A stretch of DNA of 11,117 bases from an uncultured Treponema sp. Lineage in GTDB: Bacteria > Spirochaetota > Spirochaetia > Treponematales > Treponemataceae. The stretch covers positions 1 through 11,117 of the forward strand of contig CALINC010000144.1 of assembly GCA_938045195.1 (NCBI GenBank), given 5' to 3'. The notes beneath the pieces are model-generated. The model did not search any database. It was given only the letters and a program-made list of their open reading frames with translations, and was not told where the DNA came from. A program made the position numbers and the translations under genes. Below are positions 6,534 to 11,117 of the stretch, piece after piece. How positions within the stretch are numbered: position 1 is the stretch's first letter; every line of letters begins with the position of its first letter.

Positions 6534-8027
6534 CTAAAAATCCCGTATCGTATCAAAAATTTCCAAGAGTTTTTCTTTATTGATAGATAGAGAAGGCGGT
6601 ATTAAATCTAAAAGTTCTGTAAGAGCACAATAGATATCCTCTCTTTCTACTGTTTCAATAAAATATTTGCGTTTGTCCATCTTATTAAAGGCTTCAGTGT
6701 ATGCCCTCACCAAAGCTTCGGCAGTCCGAGCAGCTTCGATCGGCGAGCTTTGTTCCAATTTGAGAATTTCGGCTCTTGTTTTTTTATATAAATCGGCCGC
6801 TTTCTTGGCATTCGCTGCAGAAATATTTTCTTGTCCGTCCCATGAGCGGAACGGATTGTCAAGGTTCTGCGCCAACCATTCCGGTTTTCGCGGCTTTTGT
6901 ATCCAAAGATTAAGCCCTTCTTCTTTTCTCTTTTTATAAAGCTGTTTAGCTTTTTTGGCTGCATTTTCCGGCAGGCTGCTCATCCAAAACCAAAGTAAGT
7001 TCGGTAAACATTCCGGCTCCGGAATATCTTCGGCAGAAAAACCGAATAAATCAACCGTGGTAAAGCCCTCCAATTTTGTAAATTGGGATAGCATAGAAAG
7101 GTTAGAAATAATACCGGGTTTGCCCCATAGCCGCAATTCCTTCAGCATCGGGTATGCTTTTAAAATCTCGGCTACATCAAGTTCTGTAATCTCTGAGCAA
7201 TGCAGTTTGCCCAAGTCTTTTAGCCCCTGTATTTTAGGCACTATTTCAGTTGATGTTAAAAGTAATAAAGCTCCGTTTTCAACAGCATGTATTTTACAGT
7301 TATTTGTTACTTCACCTAACAGAATAAGTTCTTCCAATTCGTTATTCAGATACAGTTCTTCCACGCCGTTCATATCAATGGAAAGATTATGTAAATGCGT
7401 ATTGGAAAAATCCAATTTTTTTTGCTGATGATTTTCAAGTACCAGCTCATCTAAAAACGGACAGGATTGTAAATATTCATATAAACCGGTATGCCATTTT
7501 TTACATGCCAAATAGGATAAGCATGGAAAGGCTTTTAATTCCAGCACATTTTCAAAAGGAACATCATCATGTATGCGATATCTGGAAACCGCCATTTCTT
7601 TTCCGGCAAATATAATTTTTTCCTTACTGCTCTCCGCTTTTTTAAACGCATCTCTTTGCTCTTTAGGAATCTCCTGCCATTTAAGTTGACGATATACTTC
7701 GTATCCGTTTCCCCAAAACATTGCATAGGTATTTGTGCTTTCATCGGTTAATGGCTGCATGTTACCGATTAACATATGGTTCGCAGGCACCATGACATCA
7801 ACATTACAAATATGCAGGTCTCGTTTCCAGTACATAAAGTCCTGATAAAGCGGCTTTAGTAAAGGTAATTCTTCCTCTTTGAGAGGCTGTTCACCCGACC
7901 AATCTAACCAGAGCAGCACTGCTTTCGGTTTTTTCTCACCTTCCTCTATCTTGGTTATTTGGCACGCAGTATATTTTTTTAAATGTGAATTATACACACA
8001 GTATACATCGCCGGTTTTCGCTCGCAT
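6534..8027 (-). CDS. Imm26-like N-terminal domain fused to leucine-rich repeats and a helical tail
   Basis: 497 residues. Residues 1-80 (MRAKTGDVYCVYNSHLKKYTACQITKI, then AVLLWLDWSG) have the GDVxxVxxxxxxYxxxQI pattern of Imm26-like small beta domains. Residues about 155-350 contain irregular leucine-rich repeats (LDELVLENH, LHNLSIDMNGVEELYLNNELEELILLGEV, LKELRLWG, FTKLEGFTTVDLFGF), a scaffold for protein binding. Residues 355-497 are helical and charged (AAKKAKQLYKKRKEEG; AKKAADLYKKTRAEILKLEQ; EIFDTIRDF at the end). Similar proteins are sometimes labelled 'gliding motility protein', a name I would not trust. AAGGGGG lies seven bases before the ATG at 8027, a strong site. The gene sits inside a repeat-bounded 1,958-bp segment and may be a later arrival between the two halves of a duplicated gene pair. 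Candidate immunity or partner-binding protein. Confidence 0.75.
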   Translation of the reverse strand: MRAKTGDVYCVYNSHLKKYTACQITKIEEGEKKPKAVLLWLDWSGEQPLKEEELPLLKPLYQDFMYWKRDLHICNVDVMVPANHMLIGNMQPLTDESTNTYAMFWGNGYEVYRQLKWQEIPKEQRDAFKKAESSKEKIIFAGKEMAVSRYRIHDDVPFENVLELKAFPCLSYLACKKWHTGLYEYLQSCPFLDELVLENHQQKKLDFSNTHLHNLSIDMNGVEELYLNNELEELILLGEVTNNCKIHAVENGALLLLTSTEIVPKIQGLKDLGKLHCSEITELDVAEILKAYPMLKELRLWGKPGIISNLSMLSQFTKLEGFTTVDLFGFSAEDIPEPECLPNLLWFWMSSLPENAAKKAKQLYKKRKEEGLNLWIQKPRKPEWLAQNLDNPFRSWDGQENISAANAKKAADLYKKTRAEILKLEQSSPIEAARTAEALVRAYTEAFNKMDKRKYFIETVEREDIYCALTELLDLIPPSLSINKEKLLEIFDTIRDF

Positions 8028-8054
8028 AATTATGCCCCCTTCTTCTTATATATT

Positions 8055-8085
8055 ATTATATTTCAAAATTTTAATTTTGCGACAA
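8055..8085 (-). promoter_or_regulatory. Candidate promoter for the Imm26-like/LRR gene
   Basis: On the minus strand TTGTCG (8085-8080) and TATAAT (8060-8055) are separated by 19 bases, slightly longer than the usual 17. The expected transcription start falls about 20 bases before the start codon, leaving room for the AAGGGGG site. A 7-bp inverted repeat (CAAAATT-TT-AATTTTG, 8064-8079) lies in the spacer and could be an operator, though such AT-rich symmetry is common here. A promoter at this place would let the gene be expressed independently of the upstream operon. Confidence 0.35.
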
Positions 8086-8304
8086 ACTGTATTCGCTCAA
8101 TCCTATTTCTTTTAAGTTTCCATCTTTACCGTAACCGCCGTATAATATATCTTTTTTAAGTTTTGGTTTTAACGACAAAAACTCTTTATATGCCTGAATA
8201 GCTGCTTTACCTTCAAATGAAGAACAAAACCATTCTCCTATAGGAATGATGATAAGTTCAATATAGTATAGTTTAGCCGAAGTTGTAGTTACAATTTTAT
8301 TCAT
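8071..8304 (-). pseudogene. Chimeric remnant: start and end of the four-helix membrane gene fused to an unrelated tail
   Basis: The 77-codon frame begins MNKIVTTT, identical to the intact membrane protein. It then jumps to SAKLYYIELIIIPI, which is residues 131-144 of that protein. The 366 bp (122 codons) between are missing, with TTGTA shared at the junction. After about residue 22 the match ends and an unrelated 55-residue tail follows (GEWFCSSFEGK ... YSLSQN), probably the 3' end of another, unrecognised gene. The ATG follows the intact HEAT gene's stop by one base, as in the other copy. Three of the four membrane helices are gone, so the parental function must be lost. All joins keep the reading frame, so a small hybrid protein could still be made. 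Confidence 0.75.
8243..8281. repeat. 39-bp copy of the membrane gene's 3' part
   Basis: Matches 5919-5957 with 3 transition differences, at an offset of 2,324 bp. The shift from 2,324 to 1,958 between this block and the adjoining 138-bp repeat defines a 366-bp deletion in this copy. Confidence 0.9.
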
Positions 8305-8419
8305 ATTAATTTCTAAAGATATGCGGAAAATTCACTGTGAACACTTCCTGTTCTTTGGGAGAAAGATTCTCGAAATCTTTATTTATCCTTGCGAATATCT
8401 TTTTTGCAAGTTCATTTTC
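8282..8419. repeat. 138-bp direct repeat, distal copy
   Basis: Partner of 6324-6461. The four differences in plus-strand terms are A/G, T/C, A/G and A/G transitions, and one of them changes Pro (this copy) to Ser in the last residues of the HEAT protein. Both copies end in TTCATTTTC, the 9-mer that forms the deletion junction in the proximal copy. Confidence 0.95.
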
Positions 8420-8899
8420 CGATGCAAATCTCGCAAGATACTCAACTATTAAAGAACCCGCTTCCGGTTTGTTTTTCGAACTTTTGATTGTCTTAACCCC
8501 ATACTCAGCTGCATAAGGGACAGCTTTACCGTCTGGTTTGTGATTGAAGGCAACAACGGCATACCATTTTGCTTTGAAATCCTTATTTAACAAGAGGCTC
8601 GCCAAATATTCATTTTCAGAACCCTCGGCTAAGTAAGCAATTGTTAAAACGCTTGCACCCTGCACATCTAAATTTTTATAAGTGCTAACTTCTTTTAAAT
8701 ATTGAATTGCTTTCTGCGTTCCTAGCATACGCAGAGCTAAAACAGCCCAATAGATTTCGTATTTATTACGCTTCATTTTAAGGCACTTAATCATTGTCTC
8801 TTCGGTGAAAGGCATTTTTTCATTATGAAAATATTCCGAAATTGCCCCCGTGTCATCTGTGTCATCTAATGTCCAATTTGGAAAAAGCGTTGTCTTCAT
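8306..8899 (-). CDS. HEAT-repeat protein (intact copy of the duplicated gene)
   Basis: 197 residues of helical repeats: about 48-70 (EIYWAVLALRMLGTQKAIQYLKE), 78-104 (GASVLTIAYLAEGSENEYLASLLL), 108-132 (KAKWYAVVAFNHKPDGKAVPYAAEYG) and 146-172 (AGSLIVEYLARFASENELAKKIFARI). The repeats share an 'E-[YL]LA' theme with SENE at 94-97 and 160-163. HEAT-like arrays of this size usually bind proteins; the function is unknown. AGAGG lies nine bases before the ATG at 8899, and a TATAAT-like block (8923-8928) is further upstream, though no convincing -35 was found. The gene ends at a TAA-T-ATG junction with the membrane-gene remnant. A shortened copy of this gene lies at 6348-6524, 97% identical over the shared 3' end. 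Confidence 0.75.
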   Translation of the reverse strand: MKTTLFPNWTLDDTDDTGAISEYFHNEKMPFTEETMIKCLKMKRNKYEIYWAVLALRMLGTQKAIQYLKEVSTYKNLDVQGASVLTIAYLAEGSENEYLASLLLNKDFKAKWYAVVAFNHKPDGKAVPYAAEYGVKTIKSSKNKPEAGSLIVEYLARFASENELAKKIFARINKDFENLSPKEQEVFTVNFPHIFRN

Positions 8900-9062
8900 T
8901 TGTTTTTTCCTCTCAATTTTATATTATACGGCTAATGAAATATTATGCAGCTCACATCTGCTTTGCTTATCTACATCGCCGCGATGGAGGTGCTTGAAAA
9001 TGCTTACATCCTGCACAGTTAAGCCCAATACTATTCCACCGCGAGATAAGAAAATATGTCTT

Positions 9063-9389
9063 TTATTTTTGCCATATTCCTTCCAAAAATAACATATATC
9101 TTCCTGATTGATATTCACCCAATGAAAAGACAATTAATAAATCATCTTTACTTAAATAATAAACTTGCAATCCTTCTTTTGTTATTATGTCAGAGTTGCC
9201 TTCCGATTTTAGAAGTAATTCATATATTATTTCTTGTTTGCCCTGATAATCTATCAATTTAAATTGAGTTATATCATCTGCAATAAATGATAAAGATTTT
9301 CCTTCTATATTTAATAGAAATTCTTTATTGAAAAGTTCATATTCAACTCCGTCAAACAATTTTGTGCGTTTGAATTCTAACATTCTCAT
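9063..9389 (-). CDS. Small unknown soluble protein overlapping the upstream gene
   Basis: About 108 residues from the ATG at 9389 (MRMLEFKRTKLFDG); an ATG at 9383 is equally possible and a TTG at 9407 less so. The sequence is rich in alternating hydrophobic residues (LLNIEGKSLSFIADDITQFKLIDY; QVYYLSKDDLLIVFSLGEYQSGRYMLFLEG), suggesting a small mainly beta protein. I do not recognise the family. It overlaps the 3' end of the upstream gene by 38 bp in another frame, so translation is probably coupled by re-initiation. It ends with GIWQK at 9063. A further 140 bases downstream stay open in a different frame, so a frameshifted or lost C-terminal part cannot be excluded. Confidence 0.6.
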   Translation of the reverse strand: MRMLEFKRTKLFDGVEYELFNKEFLLNIEGKSLSFIADDITQFKLIDYQGKQEIIYELLLKSEGNSDIITKEGLQVYYLSKDDLLIVFSLGEYQSGRYMLFLEGIWQK

Positions 9390-10209
9390 AATACATATCC
9401 ATTTCAAAATTATACCATAGTTTTTGTTCTTTGATAAGTTTATCCAAATATAATTTATCTACGCTGATCCATTCAATGCTTTCTTTCTCATTCTTATAAT
9501 TGCGATATTCGAATATCATTTCATCTCTTGTTTGAAATAATGCATTCACAGTCCAATTTTTTTCTAAATCATCTATTTTACAATCAATGATAAGCTCATC
9601 AATTAATTCAAGTGCGGATAAATCAAATACATAGCACTTCCCTTCAGTGGTACAAAATATTCCGAAACTATCATTGATTTTCTGTACATTGGATAATGAA
9701 TCTTCTTTAAACAAAGAATATGTCTTTTCAGCAATCGGCGTAAAATCCGAGGAAGAAATTTTAAAAAAAGCTGAATTGTAAAAATCAGCAAGCAAAGCAT
9801 ACTTATCGAAGCTAAACATATACGATAAATTCTCCGGAAACTTATATATTATTTTCAGCTCATTATTGTTTAATTCTATGCAATAATCTTGAGAACCGTC
9901 TTGTCCTGCTGCAAAGGATACTACTATGCGATTGTCTTCATTTAAACTTGTAAAAGCTATATCTGAATCGCTCAATTCATCTTCCATTTTTATAGAAGCA
10001 ATTTTGTTTGCAGTTTTGTCGAATACCATTATGCATACACAATTTTCGTCCAGCCGTTTTGCAGCCCAAATAATCTTATTTGTATAAGGAGATTGATAGA
10101 TAATGTCAGCATCGCAGCTTATTAGTTTTTCAATCTCAGCACTTGAGTTTCTGTTGATGTCCTCTAAAAAACAATCTTTAGTTTTGCTATAGAATTTAAC
10201 ATAAATCAC
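9352..10209 (-). CDS. Unknown beta-rich protein, possibly beta-propeller-like
   Basis: 285 residues starting at a GTG (10209); AAGGAAAG eight bases upstream makes this start convincing. The protein has many short beta-like segments in a roughly regular rhythm: DADIIYQSPYTNKIIWAAKRL, CVCIMVFDKTANKIASIKM, NRIVVSFAAGQDG, YMFSFDKYALLADFYNSAFFKI, FGIFCTTEGKCYVFDLSALELI. Phrases such as 'YVFDLSALELI' and 'VFDKTANKIASI' resemble blades of WD40 or PQQ-type propellers, but I find no clear repeat signature. Four or five blades' worth would be short for a closed propeller. There is no signal peptide, so it is probably cytoplasmic. It lies 36 bp after the SUKH-like gene and overlaps the next gene. The function is unknown; membership of the same immunity-type array is inferred from position. 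Confidence 0.65.
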   Translation of the reverse strand: MIYVKFYSKTKDCFLEDINRNSSAEIEKLISCDADIIYQSPYTNKIIWAAKRLDENCVCIMVFDKTANKIASIKMEDELSDSDIAFTSLNEDNRIVVSFAAGQDGSQDYCIELNNNELKIIYKFPENLSYMFSFDKYALLADFYNSAFFKISSSDFTPIAEKTYSLFKEDSLSNVQKINDSFGIFCTTEGKCYVFDLSALELIDELIIDCKIDDLEKNWTVNALFQTRDEMIFEYRNYKNEKESIEWISVDKLYLDKLIKEQKLWYNFEMDMYYENVRIQTHKIV

Positions 10210-10245
10210 TGTTAGTTCTTTCCTTAAAAATAATGTTTTAATTTT

Positions 10246-11016
10246 TTATCGGGGTTGTTGATTTGAAAAACCTGAAAAAGTATTAGGCAATGCATTTTCA
10301 TAGACAAAACGGCTCAAATCATTTTCAATAAATAAGTTAAATGATTTATTTATAATATGTATTTGATCCCTCCCTATATCATGACAATATACAGAAGCTT
10401 CATATGGTCTGATATATAACTCATCCCCATCACTATTCAACCACAATTCCCCAATTTTAATATATTCTCCCCGTAATTCTAACATATCAAAATCAATAAG
10501 AATACCTTCCATTTTTAATTGCGAAACACAATAAAAAAATGTAATTACATCGCTATGCAATAATTTATAAAAGAATGATGAGGTTAATTTTTCTTCGGTT
10601 AAATTATTTTCCACAACATCACTTTTCAATAAGTGTTTTTTTATTACAGCAAACAAGTTAGGGTAACTTTGCTTCAATTTGGTAAATTTCAATTCAAAAT
10701 CAATAATATCAACTTTGTCATAGTTCAAGGAGATATCATCTATTTGCTTTCTCCATCCTTCCATATAATTGACTTGTGAATTTTCGTTATAAGATTGATT
10801 TATAGATTTTAAGTATTCACGAGCCGCATTTTGAGATATTAGTGCGGCACCCATTAAACCTTGTGACATCTTAGGTTTTATCTTTAAATACCACCGCGGC
10901 GACAAAAATTGTTTTGCAAATTTTTCATTTTGTTGCCACCAATCAATCCATTCTTCGGGTAGGAATAGTCCTTCAGATAAATGTTTTAGCCCGTTTATTA
11001 TATTATTCGTTTCCAT
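10246..11016 (-). CDS. SUKH-like (SMI1/KNR4 superfamily) protein, candidate immunity protein
   Basis: 256 residues, soluble. The N-terminal part (LSEGLFLPEEWIDWWQQNEKF) and especially the C-terminal part (about 185-232: IKIGELWLNSDGDELYIRP, then ASVYCHDIGRDQIHIINKSFNLFIEN) resemble SUKH domains. There a 'GD.lyi......Vy..D' strand pair is followed by an 'i..SF..Fl' helix. The central helical part is longer than in a minimal SUKH domain, so the match is partial. SUKH proteins are known as immunity proteins against polymorphic toxins, and no toxin gene is seen in this window. The last five residues (NQQPR) are encoded by a 15-bp sequence that recurs in inverted orientation upstream of the gene, which suggests the natural 3' end was lost. 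The ATG at 11016 has AGAAG five bases away; a better GGAGG is 18 bases away, too far for normal use. Confidence 0.65.
   Translation of the reverse strand: METNNIINGLKHLSEGLFLPEEWIDWWQQNEKFAKQFLSPRWYLKIKPKMSQGLMGAALISQNAAREYLKSINQSYNENSQVNYMEGWRKQIDDISLNYDKVDIIDFELKFTKLKQSYPNLFAVIKKHLLKSDVVENNLTEEKLTSSFFYKLLHSDVITFFYCVSQLKMEGILIDFDMLELRGEYIKIGELWLNSDGDELYIRPYEASVYCHDIGRDQIHIINKSFNLFIENDLSRFVYENALPNTFSGFSNQQPR
10249..10263 (-). repeat. 15-bp inverted repeat, copy at the end of the SUKH-like gene
   Basis: On the minus strand it reads AATCAACAACCCCGA and encodes the last five residues NQQPR. No pairing arm follows, so only half of the hairpin seen at 11066-11098 is present. The following TAA is the gene's stop codon. 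Confidence 0.85.
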
Positions 11017-11062
11017 AATGACTTCTACTACAAACCTCCATATTTGATTTTGCAGGGGTACG

Positions 11063-11077
11063 AATCAACAACCCCGA
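11063..11077 (+). repeat. 15-bp inverted repeat, hairpin-side copy
   Basis: AATCAACAACCCCGA here is the exact reverse complement of 10249-10263. It forms most of the left arm of the hairpin at 11066-11098. The two copies flank the SUKH-like gene in opposite orientation. Confidence 0.85.
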
Positions 11078-11098
11078 CGCGAGCGTCGGGGTATGTTG
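11066..11098. terminator. GC-rich hairpin, possible terminator or dispersed repeat
   Basis: ACCCCGACG (11071-11079) pairs perfectly with CGTCGGGGT (11084-11092) around a CGAG loop. The stem extends by five more pairs (CAACA with TGTTG) past a single unpaired A at 11093. It is far more GC-rich than its surroundings. On the minus strand it is followed by TTGTTGATT, on the plus strand by TGTTGTTCT; neither is a long T-run, so it would be a modest terminator in either direction. It separates the SUKH-like gene from whatever lies beyond the window edge. A dispersed palindromic repeat or an integron-type recombination site are other readings. Confidence 0.5.
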
Positions 11099-11117
11099 TT
11101 CTCATAAGGTGGTTGCA

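Noticed and set aside
6955..7428. A 157-codon plus-strand open frame.
   Set aside because: It lies wholly antisense to the well-formed LRR coding sequence, has no start signals, and its composition (Ser-rich, scattered) is that of a shadow frame.
8923..8928. TATAAT on the minus strand as a -10 box for the HEAT gene at 8899.
   Set aside because: At 16-18 bases upstream the sequence is GCTGCA-like, with no resemblance to a -35 box; read-through from the upstream genes explains expression equally well.
1..11117. CRISPR arrays, tRNA or rRNA genes, insertion sequences.
   Set aside because: No regularly spaced short repeats, no cloverleaf-like sequence and no transposase-like frame were seen; the repeats present are gene fragments.

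Overview
The window is an AT-rich bacterial accessory region. It is packed with small soluble and membrane proteins of the kind found in arrays of immunity-like genes (SUKH-like, Imm26-like plus leucine-rich repeats, DUF1963/YwqG remnant, several HEAT-repeat proteins, a TPR protein, small membrane proteins). No toxin, transposase, integrase, tRNA, rRNA or CRISPR is visible. The protein styles remind me of oral or animal-associated Treponema, with a low-GC Firmicute as the alternative. This is an impression from family resemblance, because there is no taxonomic marker gene in the window.

Layout: positions 1-2152 hold four plus-strand genes: the 3' part of a transglutaminase-like enzyme, a small two-helix membrane protein, a two-domain protein with an Imm26-like C-terminal half, and a membrane protein with a cytoplasmic tail. 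From 2192 to 11016 everything is on the minus strand and converges on them. Read in the direction of transcription, the order is: SUKH-like gene (11016), unknown beta-rich protein (10209), small unknown protein (9389), HEAT-repeat protein (8899), a chimeric membrane-gene remnant (8304), Imm26-like/LRR protein (8027), an internally deleted HEAT gene (6524), an intact four-helix membrane protein (6346), an unknown possible immunity protein (5784), HEAT protein (5339), TPR protein (4578), frameshifted HEAT protein (4238), truncated DUF1963 gene (3362) and a DUF6138-like protein (3175/3184). Gene spacing is often under 40 bp and several genes overlap or sit at TAAnATG-type junctions, so much of the region can be co-transcribed and translationally coupled.

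The most striking structure is a duplicated two-gene unit (HEAT gene, then TAA-T-ATG, then membrane gene) in which the two copies have decayed in complementary ways. At 8.3 kb the HEAT gene is intact and the membrane gene is reduced to a fused stub. At 6.4 kb the HEAT gene is reduced to 58 codons and the membrane gene is intact. The LRR gene lies between them. A 138-bp direct repeat (6324-6461 and 8282-8419, 4 mismatches) brackets this 1,958-bp segment, so one recombination event would remove the LRR gene and leave one complete HEAT-membrane pair. Other scars (a DUF1963/DUF6138 junction, a HEAT frameshift, a repeated leader, an inverted 15-bp repeat beside a GC-rich hairpin) point to a locus that turns over by cassette gain, partial deletion and fusion. 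I see no convincing evidence of a wholly new enzymatic system; the interest lies in the recombination architecture.
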